From Suilimivivens sp964507235 (GTDB lineage: Bacteria > Bacillota > Clostridia > Lachnospirales > Lachnospiraceae), in the NCBI GenBank assembly GCA_964507235.1, contig CAZDPE010000055.1, positions 1 through 15,522 of the forward strand: a stretch of 15,522 bases of DNA, given 5' to 3'. This document shows positions 6,645 to 13,687 of the stretch, piece after piece. The translations under genes and the position numbers were made by a program. Under the pieces are notes generated by a model. It was not told the DNA's origin, did not search any database, and saw nothing but the letters and a program-made list of their open reading frames with translations. Position 1 is the first letter of the stretch, and every line of letters begins with the position of its first letter.

Positions 6645-7210
6645 GCCGAAATACATCGCAAAAGCTGCTGCATTTGTCTTATGCCCCGCTTTTGCGATGT
6701 AATAATTGCTTCAAGAATCGGTACAAGCTCAGGGCAGATATCATACTGCAGAGTATTCTCAGACATTTCCACAGCACCCTGGTGATGGGGAATCATTTCC
6801 CGCATGAAATTTCCGTTGATATTGTTGTCAGAGCAGGCTCTTTTCATCCTTGCAAACATATCTTCCATAATCAAATCCGTTCTTCTTTGATACAGGCGTA
6901 AATCCTGTTCAGAATTTGCCGGCCTTTTGCAGGCACATTCCGCTTTCCGCATATCCTCAATGCTTTTTGTCTGTTCAGATATAATCCCAAGAGCAATATC
7001 CTGTAAAGGAATATAGGTAGTGTATTTTAAAAGATTCTGCGACATGCGGATGGCAGCCTGATGATGAGGAATCATTTGGGCTATAAAATTGAGGGAAATA
7101 CTGTCTGAAAGCTGCGCACTTTTCATGCCATGTATCATGTCGTCTAAAATACAGTAAAATTCCGTCAGATAATCCCTGGTAACGATGCTTAATTTACATT
7201 GCCGGTTCAT
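6641..7210 (-). CDS. Tandem DUF305 protein without signal peptide
   Basis: A 189-residue protein with two copies of the DUF305 core: FIAQMIPHHQAAIRMSQNLL (42-61, HHQ 49-51) and FMREMIPHHQGAVEMSENTL (135-154, HHQ 142-144). DUF305 is a helical, ferritin-like fold whose His-His pair is thought to bind metal. Most members are exported, but this one has no signal peptide or membrane segment. It also has seven Cys residues, including the pair at 92 and 94. The start is tentative: no strong ribosome binding site is seen before the ATG at 7208-7210, only a weak ACGGAAATGG. The next in-frame Met is residue 25. The 3' end overlaps the stop of the DAK2-like gene by three bases, and a perfect inverted repeat lies in its last 50 bases. 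Function unknown; metal handling is an inference. Confidence 0.85.
   Translation of the reverse strand: MNRQCKLSIVTRDYLTEFYCILDDMIHGMKSAQLSDSISLNFIAQMIPHHQAAIRMSQNLLKYTTYIPLQDIALGIISEQTKSIEDMRKAECACKRPANSEQDLRLYQRRTDLIMEDMFARMKRACSDNNINGNFMREMIPHHQGAVEMSENTLQYDICPELVPILEAIITSQKRGIRQMQQLLRCISA
6652..6701. repeat. Perfect 14-base inverted repeat at convergent gene ends
   Basis: TACATCGCAAAAGC (6652-6665) and GCTTTTGCGATGTA (6688-6701) are exact reverse complements around a 22-base loop. The repeat lies wholly inside the last codons of the DUF305 gene, just past the stop of the + strand gene. Transcribed from the - strand it is followed by TTTCGG, a poor U-tract, so it may act as a weak terminator or a 3'-end stabiliser for either transcript. 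Confidence 0.7.
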
Positions 7211-7239
7211 ATATGGGCCATTTCCGTTTCTGTTTCTAT

Positions 7240-7245
7240 TATAAT
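7240..7245 (+). promoter_or_regulatory. Candidate -10 box for the CmpB-type membrane protein
   Basis: TATAAT on the + strand, placing the start of transcription near 7252 and just ahead of the AAAAGG site at 7260-7265. No good -35 is found at 17 bases. The same ATTATAAT octamer (7238-7245) gives a TATAAT on the - strand facing the DUF305 gene. Kept as a weak call because it helps decide the start of the downstream gene. Confidence 0.4.
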
Positions 7246-7275
7246 ATGATTAAGTTTTCAAAAGGTACGCAATGT

Positions 7276-7848
7276 ATGAAAAAAAAGAGCTGTGGATATT
7301 CTGGTAATATGAAAAAGAATTTACACAGCTTTGATTTTTACTGCATTCTGTTTTTCCTGCTGGCCCTGGCGGGCTGGGTTTGGGAGGTCATATTGTATTT
7401 TTTTACAACGCATACCTTTGTAAACAGAGGCGTGTATAAGGGGCCGTATCTGCCCATTTACGGAGTAGGCGGCCTGCTTCTGTATTTCCTCTTAAACCGG
7501 TTCAGAAAAAGACCGTTGTTGGTTTTTGGAATTTCGTTGGCTGTCTGTTCCCTTCTTGAATATGCTGCCAGCTGGTTTCTGGAAATGCGATGGGGTATCA
7601 GATGGTGGGATTACAGCGGTCATTTTCTGAATGTAAACGGAAGAATCTGCCTTCTTGGAGCCGTTTCCTTCGGACTGGGCGGAACTTTGCTTATCTGCCT
7701 TTTTATTCCCTTCTATGAGAAAATGATAAAAAGAATTCCATGGAAGCTTCGTGCTGCAGTCTGCATCATAGCTCTTCTGATTTTTGCGGCGGACGCCGCT
7801 TATGCGGGAATAAAACCCAATACCGGGTATGGGATTTCAACGGGCTGA
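7276..7848 (+). CDS. Putative ABC transporter permease, CmpB/type IV family (membrane protein)
   Basis: A 190-residue integral membrane protein. Hydrophobic stretches are at about 21-43, 60-75, 80-97, 124-146 and 158-176. Family patterns are GWVWE (33-37), NRGVYKGPYLPIYGVGG (50-66), LEYAASWFLE (94-103), WWDYS (110-114) and NGRICL (121-126), as in the 'putative ABC-transporter type IV' family (PF06541). Despite that name, transport has not been shown and no ATPase is encoded nearby. The ATG at 7276 is preferred because AAAAGG lies 10 bases upstream. An in-frame ATG at 7213 would sit only two bases from the opposite DUF305 start and upstream of a TATAAT box. Another possible start is Met12 (7309), which lacks a good ribosome binding site. 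Confidence 0.85.
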   Translation: MKKKSCGYSGNMKKNLHSFDFYCILFFLLALAGWVWEVILYFFTTHTFVNRGVYKGPYLPIYGVGGLLLYFLLNRFRKRPLLVFGISLAVCSLLEYAASWFLEMRWGIRWWDYSGHFLNVNGRICLLGAVSFGLGGTLLICLFIPFYEKMIKRIPWKLRAAVCIIALLIFAADAAYAGIKPNTGYGISTG

Positions 7849-7853
7849 TATGA

Positions 7854-7885
7854 AAAGCAAAAAATTCAGCTTTCTTTTTGTTTTT
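7854..7885 (+). terminator. Weak candidate terminator after the membrane protein gene
   Basis: AAAGC (7854-7858) can pair with GCTTT (7869-7873), followed by CTTTTTGTTTTT. The stem is only five bases, but the T-rich tail and its position just after the stop and before the next promoter fit a terminator. Confidence 0.3.
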
Positions 7886-7888
7886 AAA

Positions 7889-7917
7889 TTGACAAACCGG
7901 ATATTCTACTTTATGAT
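7889..7917 (+). promoter_or_regulatory. Sigma-A promoter for the aspS T-box transcript
   Basis: TTGACA (7889-7894), a 17-base spacer and TATGAT (7912-7917) give a strong vegetative promoter. Transcription would begin near 7924, a few bases before the T-box 5' motif at 7929. Confidence 0.88.
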
Positions 7918-7923
7918 AAACAT

Positions 7924-8186
7924 GTTAAAAAGCGATGACAAAGAGAAGTAGTGCAGAAGCTCACTCACAGAGAGCCGGCGGAGGTGGGAGTCCGGCAGCG
8001 GAATCTGCGTGAATAACACTTTCGAGCTGCAAGCTGAACAGAAGGTATTTTGCTTTCCCAGTAGGTGCGCCGTGAGCCGGGCGTAATCCGGTATTAAAGT
8101 GACTGCTGAAGCAGTAAATCAGGTGGTACCGCGGATAGATATTCGTCCTGAATTGATGAAACGTCAATTCAGGACGTTTCTGTTAT
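7924..8186 (+). ncRNA. T-box leader before aspS, aligned specifier AAC (asparagine)
   Basis: The leader opens with AAAGCGATGACAAAGAG, nearly the same as the Tyr T-box here, then a kink-turn-like AGAGAGCCGG. The specifier region is GTGAATAACACTTTCGAGC; aligned on the GAGC end, the triplet is AAC (8015-8017), which reads Asn, not Asp. A stem III hairpin (ACTGC/GCAGT) precedes the core AGGTGGTACCGCGG at 8121-8134 and the terminator. It should couple the downstream operon to tRNA charging. The Asn reading makes sense if the AspRS also charges tRNA-Asn. Confidence 0.93.
8144..8186 (+). terminator. Intrinsic terminator of the aspS T-box
   Basis: CGTCCTGAATTGA (8144-8156) pairs perfectly with TCAATTCAGGACG (8164-8176) around a 7-base loop, followed by TTTCTGTTAT. 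It lies directly after the T-box core and is the regulated terminator, about 70 bases before the aspS start. Confidence 0.85.
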
Positions 8187-8256
8187 ATAAGGAAGCCTTA
8201 TGTGCCAATATCTGTGCACAGCGAAAAACAGTATGAAAAGGAAAGGAAGAAGAAAA

Positions 8257-10008
8257 ATGGAATTATCAACATTGTACCGTGAACGTACTTTGAATCAGGT
8301 TTCCGAGGGAGATATCGGAAAGATATTAAAGGTTGCAGGATGGGTGGAAAATATCCGTGATCATGGCGGCGTTTCTTTCATTGACTTAAGAGATATGTAT
8401 GGCGTACTTCAGATTGTTATGAGAAACACGGATTTATTAAAGGGTATCAGTAAGGAAGACTGCGTTACAATCACGGGAGAAATTGAAAAACGTGATGAAG
8501 AAACCTATAATCCCAAGATTCCTACGGGAACTATTGAGCTTGAAGCTCATTCCATAGAAATTCTGGGTAAGGTTTACAGACCTCTTCCTTTTGAAATTAC
8601 AACCTCCAAGGAAATTCGTGAAGACATTCGTCTGAAATACCGGTATTTGGATTTGAGGAACAGAAAGGTCTTGGACAATATGATTTTCCGGTCTGACGTA
8701 ATTAAATTTCTGCGTGAAAAGATGACGGAAATGGGGTTTATGGAAGTTCAGACGCCGATTCTCTGCGCTTCCTCACCGGAAGGTGCAAGAGATTATATCG
8801 TACCCTCCAGACATTATAAAGGAAAATTCTATGCGCTGCCCCAGGCTCCCCAGCAGTATAAGCAGCTTTTGATGGTATCGGGCATTGATAAATATTTCCA
8901 GATTGCACCCTGCTTCCGTGATGAGGATGCCCGTGCAGACCGTTCTCCCGGTGAATTTTACCAGCTGGATTTTGAGATGAGTTTCGCAACTCAGGAAGAT
9001 GTATTCCGTGTAGGCGAAGAGGTTCTTACCGCTGCATTTGAAAAATTTGCGCCTGAAGGATATAAAGTGACACAGGCACCCTATCCTGTTATCAGCTACA
9101 AGCAGGCTATGCTTGAGTTCGGCACCGATAAACCGGACCTCCGCAATCCTTTGAGAATTATTGATTTATCAGAGTTCTTTAATAAATGTACGTTTAAACC
9201 CTTCCAGAATAAAACGGTAAGGGCGATTAAGATTCACGGGCACCAGTCCAAGGGCTTCCATGAAAAGATGCTGAAATTTGCAACAGGAATCGGCATGGGC
9301 GGTCTGGGATATCTGGAGGTTCAGGAGGATTTATCCTACAAGGGCCCCATTGATAAATTTATTCCTGACGAACTTAAGGCAGAAATGATGCAGCTGGCAG
9401 GACTGGAAGCTGAGGATACTATTTTCTTTATCGCTGATAAGGAAGAAAGAGCGGCAAGCTATGCAGGACAGATTCGTACGGAGCTTGGAAACCGTCTTGA
9501 TATCTGCGAGAAGAATGCATACCGTTTCTGCTTTGTCAATGATTTCCCCATGTTTGAACTGGATGAGGAAACCAGAAAGGTTGGATTTACACACAATCCC
9601 TTCTCCATGCCTCAGGGCGGGCTGGATGCGCTGCTTAACAAAAACCCTCTTGAAATACTGGCATACCAGTATGACATTGTATGCAACGGCGTAGAGCTGT
9701 CTTCCGGTGCAGTCCGTAATCACAATCTTGATATTATGGTCAAGGCTTTTGAAATTGCGGGATATGATGAAGAAGTGCTGAAGCAGAAGTTCGGAGCCCT
9801 TTACAATGCATTTCAGTTTGGAGCGCCTCCGCATGCAGGAATGGCTCCCGGCGTGGACAGAATGATTATGCTGCTTCGGAATGAAGAAAACATCAGGGAA
9901 ATCATTGCTTTCCCTATGAGCGGTACAGCGCAGGATTTGATGTGCGGTGCGCCTAATGAGGTGACAGAACAGCAGCTGAGAGAAGTGCACATTAAGGTAA
10001 GACAGTAA
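8257..10008 (+). CDS. aspS: Aspartyl-tRNA synthetase, probably non-discriminating
   Basis: A 583-residue bacterial-type class II AspRS that attaches Asp to tRNA. The N-terminal OB-fold anticodon-binding domain spans about 1-105. Motif 1 is around VQTPIL (164-169), motif 2 is FRDEDARADRSPGEF (220-234), the bacterial GAD insertion lies at about 290-420, and motif 3 is GMAPGVDRM (528-536). Length is normal. In the OB fold, RDHGGVSFIDLRD carries His36, where many tRNA-Asp-specific enzymes have Leu. This His was implicated in tRNA-Asn acceptance in Pseudomonas AspRS (from memory). Together with the AAC specifier this suggests a non-discriminating enzyme working with GatCAB, which is not in the window. 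The ATG at 8257 is chosen because AGGAAAGGAAG precedes it and the protein then begins MELSTLYRERTL, as in the family; an in-frame ATG at 8200 lacks such support. Confidence 0.96.
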   Translation: MELSTLYRERTLNQVSEGDIGKILKVAGWVENIRDHGGVSFIDLRDMYGVLQIVMRNTDLLKGISKEDCVTITGEIEKRDEETYNPKIPTGTIELEAHSIEILGKVYRPLPFEITTSKEIREDIRLKYRYLDLRNRKVLDNMIFRSDVIKFLREKMTEMGFMEVQTPILCASSPEGARDYIVPSRHYKGKFYALPQAPQQYKQLLMVSGIDKYFQIAPCFRDEDARADRSPGEFYQLDFEMSFATQEDVFRVGEEVLTAAFEKFAPEGYKVTQAPYPVISYKQAMLEFGTDKPDLRNPLRIIDLSEFFNKCTFKPFQNKTVRAIKIHGHQSKGFHEKMLKFATGIGMGGLGYLEVQEDLSYKGPIDKFIPDELKAEMMQLAGLEAEDTIFFIADKEERAASYAGQIRTELGNRLDICEKNAYRFCFVNDFPMFELDEETRKVGFTHNPFSMPQGGLDALLNKNPLEILAYQYDIVCNGVELSSGAVRNHNLDIMVKAFEIAGYDEEVLKQKFGALYNAFQFGAPPHAGMAPGVDRMIMLLRNEENIREIIAFPMSGTAQDLMCGAPNEVTEQQLREVHIKVRQ

Positions 10009-10062
10009 ATACAGATAAAAGATAAGGGATTAGAAAGCGACATAGGAAAGCGGGTATCTGAT

Positions 10063-11445
10063 GTGAAACACAGAAATGAAATGAAAATATTTATTGTAGG
10101 CGGGGGCGAGATAGGAAGAGCCCTTGCAGGGCAGCTTTCAAAGGATGGTTATGAACTGACCTTGATTGATAAAAATCCTGATGTGGTAGGAAGCCTTGGA
10201 AACTCCATGGACATTATCTGTTTTGAGGGAAACGGCGCTTCTTATGCTACCTTACAGGATTTGGGTACAGATAAAGCGGATATTTTTATTGCAGTGACAG
10301 ATACCGATGAAATGAATATTTTAAGCTGTCTGACAGCCCATATGCTGGGAGCAAAGCACACGATTGCGCGTATCCGGGATGTGGATTATGCAAGGCAGAA
10401 CCGTTTTTACAGAGATAAACTGGGACTTTCCATGATTATTAATCCGGAGCTGGCAACGGCCATGGAAATCGGAAGGCTTCTGCGGTTTCCCCTGGCAACG
10501 AGAGTGGAAGTTTTTGCCAAGGGACGCGCAGAGCTTGTGGAAATGAACGTAAGGGAGGACAGCCCCCTGAATGAGAAATCCCTGATAGAAATTACCCAGA
10601 GCATGGGAATCAATCTTCTGATTTGTGCGGTGGTAAGACAGGGAGAAGTATTCGTACCGAAAGGGGATACCGTAATCTGTAAAGGTGATGTTTTATATAT
10701 GACAGGGGGCGCCGGAGAATTCAGAAAGGCGTTTAAAAAGCTTAAGCTGCCGGTAAAGCCGCTTAGGTCGGTTATGATAGCAGGAGGGGGAAGAATTTCC
10801 TATTATCTTGCAGAGGCGCTTTTGCACGAAGGCTCCAGTGTTACCTTAATAGAGAAGAACAAGGAATACGCCACGGAAATTTCCGAGGCAATATCTAAAA
10901 TCAACGTAATCTGTGATGACGCCCTTGCTTATTTTGATTCCATGTCGCAGTCTGATATTCAGAATACGGATGCATTTATTGCCCTTACCGATAATGACGA
11001 ATATAATCTGATTGCGGCTATGTATGGGGAATCCCAGGGAATCGGTAAGGTGATTTCCGGAATCAATGCAAAGTCCAGATTAAAGGTGCTGCCCTCTGAC
11101 AGTAAAATCTGTACCATTTCCAGAGAAGATGTTGCGGCAGACCGTATTTTAGGGTACAGCCGTTCCCTCCTCAATGCGGAGGATAATGATGCGGTGGAAT
11201 CACTGTATCGCCTGATGGATGGGAAAATAGAATTTATAGAGTTTAAAGTGGATGAAAATGACCGGAATCTTGATATTCCTCTTAAAGATTTAAGAATGAA
11301 GAGAAGTATGCTGATTGGCTGCATTATCCGGGATTTCAAGACAATTATTCCAAGAGGCGATGATGTAATTAAGGCAGGGGATTCTGTACTCATTGCATCC
11401 ATAAACAGGCAGATTGCGCGCCTGGAAGATATATTTGCTTCTTAA
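10063..11445 (+). CDS. trkA: Trk potassium transporter regulatory NAD-binding subunit TrkA
   Basis: A 460-residue cytoplasmic protein with two RCK units, as in full-length TrkA. The first Rossmann domain has GGGEIG (13-18) and acidic Asp36, followed by a TrkA-C domain at about 145-228. The second has AGGGRIS (240-246) with Glu264, then TrkA-C at about 375-456. TrkA rings bind nucleotides and gate the membrane subunit, here encoded 42 bases downstream. The start is uncertain. GTG at 10063 has AGGAAAG 12 bases upstream. ATG at 10081 gives the family-like start MKIFIVGGGEIG but has no visible ribosome binding site. The gene follows aspS by 54 bases without a terminator, so T-box read-through may reach it. 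Confidence 0.95.
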   Translation: MKHRNEMKIFIVGGGEIGRALAGQLSKDGYELTLIDKNPDVVGSLGNSMDIICFEGNGASYATLQDLGTDKADIFIAVTDTDEMNILSCLTAHMLGAKHTIARIRDVDYARQNRFYRDKLGLSMIINPELATAMEIGRLLRFPLATRVEVFAKGRAELVEMNVREDSPLNEKSLIEITQSMGINLLICAVVRQGEVFVPKGDTVICKGDVLYMTGGAGEFRKAFKKLKLPVKPLRSVMIAGGGRISYYLAEALLHEGSSVTLIEKNKEYATEISEAISKINVICDDALAYFDSMSQSDIQNTDAFIALTDNDEYNLIAAMYGESQGIGKVISGINAKSRLKVLPSDSKICTISREDVAADRILGYSRSLLNAEDNDAVESLYRLMDGKIEFIEFKVDENDRNLDIPLKDLRMKRSMLIGCIIRDFKTIIPRGDDVIKAGDSVLIASINRQIARLEDIFAS

Positions 11446-11487
11446 AAAAGTGAGTATCAGACTTAAATATCGGAAAGACATAAGGAT

Positions 11488-12927
11488 ATGAATAAACGTA
11501 AAATTATCAGTTTTATCGGTAAAATTATTTTGATTGAAGCGGTTCTGATGGTACCGGCATTTTTGATAGCGCTTGGATATGGGGACGGAGATGCGCCTGC
11601 TTTTTTGTTTACCATTATTCCGGCCGTGATTATTGGCCTTCTTTTTTCCAGGGTAAAACAATCGGACAGAAGAATGAGCAGCCGGGACGGGTATTTTATT
11701 GTGGCGTCAGCATGGATTATCATTTCCCTGGTGGGTGCCGTTCCCTTATATATTTCAGGCGGATTCCGCTCTTATTGGAGCGCCCTGTTTGAAATCGTAT
11801 CCGGCTTTACCACAACCGGGGCTTCTGTGCTTGCTGAGCCTGAAAGGCTGGGGCACGGCATTATTTTCTGGAGAAGCTTTACCCATTGGATTGGCGGCAT
11901 GGGGGTTCTGGTTTTCGTACTTATGGTTATGCCCATGGACAATGATAATTCCATGCATCTTGTGCGCGCGGAGGTGCCCGGCCCCACGGCAGGAAAGCTG
12001 GTGCCCAGAATGCGTACCACTTCCATGATTTTGTACGGTATTTATACCGTAATGACACTGGTTCTTTTAGTTTTGCTGCTGCTTGGGAAAATGCCCTTAT
12101 TTGACAGCTTCTGCATTGCCTTCGGAACCGCCGGCACCGGCGGTTTTGCTGTCAGTTCAGCGGGAATTGCGGGGTATAACAGCGCCTATATAGAAATTAT
12201 TCTGGGCATATTTATGCTGCTTTTCGGCATCAATTTCAATATCTATCATCTGATACTGCTGGGTAAGGTTAAGGATGCGCTGAAATCTGAGGAAGTGAAG
12301 GTGTATCTTGGAATTGTGGCGCTCGCAACAGCAATTATTTCCCTCAATACATTGAGTCAGGCAGCAAACGCAGGAAGAGCGGTGCGGGATGCTTTTTTTC
12401 AGGTATCGAGTATTATAACCACTTCAGGATTTGCGACAGTTGATTATAATTTCTGGCCGGAGCTTTCCAAACATACGATAGTGCTGCTTATGATTATCGG
12501 CGCCTGTGCAGGCTCTACGGGAGGCGGCTTTAAGGTATCGCGTGTCATTATTCTGGTAAAATCCTTTTTTGCGGAAATCAGGAGAATCATTACGCCCAAG
12601 GCAGTAATTACAGTAAGGCTGGATGATATGCCGGTAGATAAGCAGACGCTCAATTCCACCAAGGTTTATGCGGCCGCCTATATGATTTTAATCTGCGTAT
12701 TCACATGGATTCTGTCCCTGGACGGATTGGATTTGACTACGAATCTGACCGCCGTGCTGTCCTGCTTTAATAATATCGGGCCGGGGCTTGCATCAGTAGG
12801 GCCCATGAATAATTTCAGCGTTTATTCTGATTGGGCACTGGTGCTTTTGTCTGTGGTCATGCTGACGGGAAGGCTGGAGATTTTCCCTATGTTCCTGCTT
12901 TTGGCGCGTTCTAATCATGACAGATAA
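11488..12927 (+). CDS. trkH: Trk-type potassium channel/transporter subunit TrkH
   Basis: A 479-residue polytopic membrane protein of the TrkH/KtrB family, the K+-conducting subunit. The four pore-loop filter segments are visible: FTTTGAS (107-113), FGTAGTGGFA (212-221), TTSGFATVDY (311-320) and NNIGPGLASVGP (428-439). The conserved intramembrane loop ACAGSTGGGFKVSR is at 339-352. Length agrees with TrkH proteins (about 480). Together with the double-RCK TrkA it forms a complete Trk system; no SapD-type ATPase is nearby. GGAAAG (11471-11476) lies 11 bases before the ATG. Its stop is only 7 bases from the stop of the convergent response regulator gene, leaving no room for a separate terminator; none was recognised. 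Confidence 0.95.
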   Translation: MNKRKIISFIGKIILIEAVLMVPAFLIALGYGDGDAPAFLFTIIPAVIIGLLFSRVKQSDRRMSSRDGYFIVASAWIIISLVGAVPLYISGGFRSYWSALFEIVSGFTTTGASVLAEPERLGHGIIFWRSFTHWIGGMGVLVFVLMVMPMDNDNSMHLVRAEVPGPTAGKLVPRMRTTSMILYGIYTVMTLVLLVLLLLGKMPLFDSFCIAFGTAGTGGFAVSSAGIAGYNSAYIEIILGIFMLLFGINFNIYHLILLGKVKDALKSEEVKVYLGIVALATAIISLNTLSQAANAGRAVRDAFFQVSSIITTSGFATVDYNFWPELSKHTIVLLMIIGACAGSTGGGFKVSRVIILVKSFFAEIRRIITPKAVITVRLDDMPVDKQTLNSTKVYAAAYMILICVFTWILSLDGLDLTTNLTAVLSCFNNIGPGLASVGPMNNFSVYSDWALVLLSVVMLTGRLEIFPMFLLLARSNHDR

Positions 12928-12934
12928 GAGCTTC

Positions 12935-13687
12935 TTACGGCTGCTTATTCTTCAAATGTTCATTCCGGTACTGGCTGGGAGAAATATTGTAATAGTTTTT
13001 GAAGGCCTTGCTGAAATAATGATTATCCGTATAGCCAAGCCGTTCCGAAATATCAAGTATTTTAATGTCGGGATTTTCCAGCAGTTCCCTGGCGCGTTCC
13101 ATGCGGAGCTTTAAAACGTATTCATAAATGGAATAACCATAGGTTGAACGAAAAAGCTTGGTCAGGTAGGCGGAAGAAAAATGATACTTTTCTTCAAAAA
13201 CGGATACTTTGAAATTCTGGCAATAGTTACTTTCGATATATTCCCGGATGGCTTGAATAACCTCATTGGGAGAAAGGGTTTTTAAGATATTTGTATCGAC
13301 TAAGGTTCCTTCCGGATTAATCCGGGAAAGAGCCTTTTCAATGGCAGCGTTCAGGGATTTTTCTTCTATGGGCTTAAGAAGATAATCGATTGCGCCGCAG
13401 CGCAGTGCCTGATGGGCATAGGAAAAGCTGTCATATCCGCTTACAACAATGAACTTGCAATCAGGGAATTCCCTGGAAGCGATGTTTAAGAAACTGCATC
13501 CGTCCATGACGGGCATATTCATATCTACAAATACGACAGAGGGATGGATTTCGCGCATGATTTTCAGTCCCTGAGCGCCGTTATTTGCAATTTCAGGCAT
13601 TTTTATATTATAGTGATGCCATTTTCCCAGCTTGCTGATGGCAATCTGTACCGGTTTTTCATCATCGATAATCAGTGATTTATACAT
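12935..13687 (-). CDS. YesN-like response regulator with AraC-type DNA-binding domain
   Basis: A 250-residue two-domain regulator. The receiver domain has Asp8-Asp9, phospho-acceptor Asp55 (VVFVDMNMP), Ser83 and Lys105 (LLKP). The AraC/XylS domain covers about 143-245, with helix-turn-helix units near 161-181 and 211-231 (ILDISERLGYTDNHYFSKAF) and the typical end ISPSQYR. Members paired with YesM-type kinases usually activate carbohydrate transport or utilisation genes beside them. The start overlaps the end of the kinase gene by 16 bases. AAGGAGG (13697-13703) sits 9 bases before the ATG inside the kinase coding region, so the pair is co-transcribed and probably translationally coupled. The target genes are not in the window. 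Confidence 0.94.
   Translation of the reverse strand: MYKSLIIDDEKPVQIAISKLGKWHHYNIKMPEIANNGAQGLKIMREIHPSVVFVDMNMPVMDGCSFLNIASREFPDCKFIVVSGYDSFSYAHQALRCGAIDYLLKPIEEKSLNAAIEKALSRINPEGTLVDTNILKTLSPNEVIQAIREYIESNYCQNFKVSVFEEKYHFSSAYLTKLFRSTYGYSIYEYVLKLRMERARELLENPDIKILDISERLGYTDNHYFSKAFKNYYNISPSQYRNEHLKNKQP

Noticed and set aside
7213..7275. Upstream in-frame ATG that would add 21 residues to the CmpB-type protein
   Set aside because: It lies two bases from the opposite DUF305 start, has no ribosome binding site and sits before a TATAAT box; the added residues are not family-like.
8200..8256. Upstream in-frame ATG that would add 19 residues to AspRS
   Set aside because: The extension has no ribosome binding site and precedes the usual AspRS N-terminus; 8257 has a purine-rich AGGAAAGGAAG site.
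10061..10066. ATG TGA start-stop just before the trkA GTG start
   Set aside because: It is a chance overlap of ATG with GTG and TGA; there is no evidence that ribosomes use it.
13312..13325. Perfect 14-base palindrome CCGGATTAATCCGG inside the response regulator gene
   Set aside because: About one such palindrome is expected by chance in 15 kb, and it is in coding sequence between the two domains.
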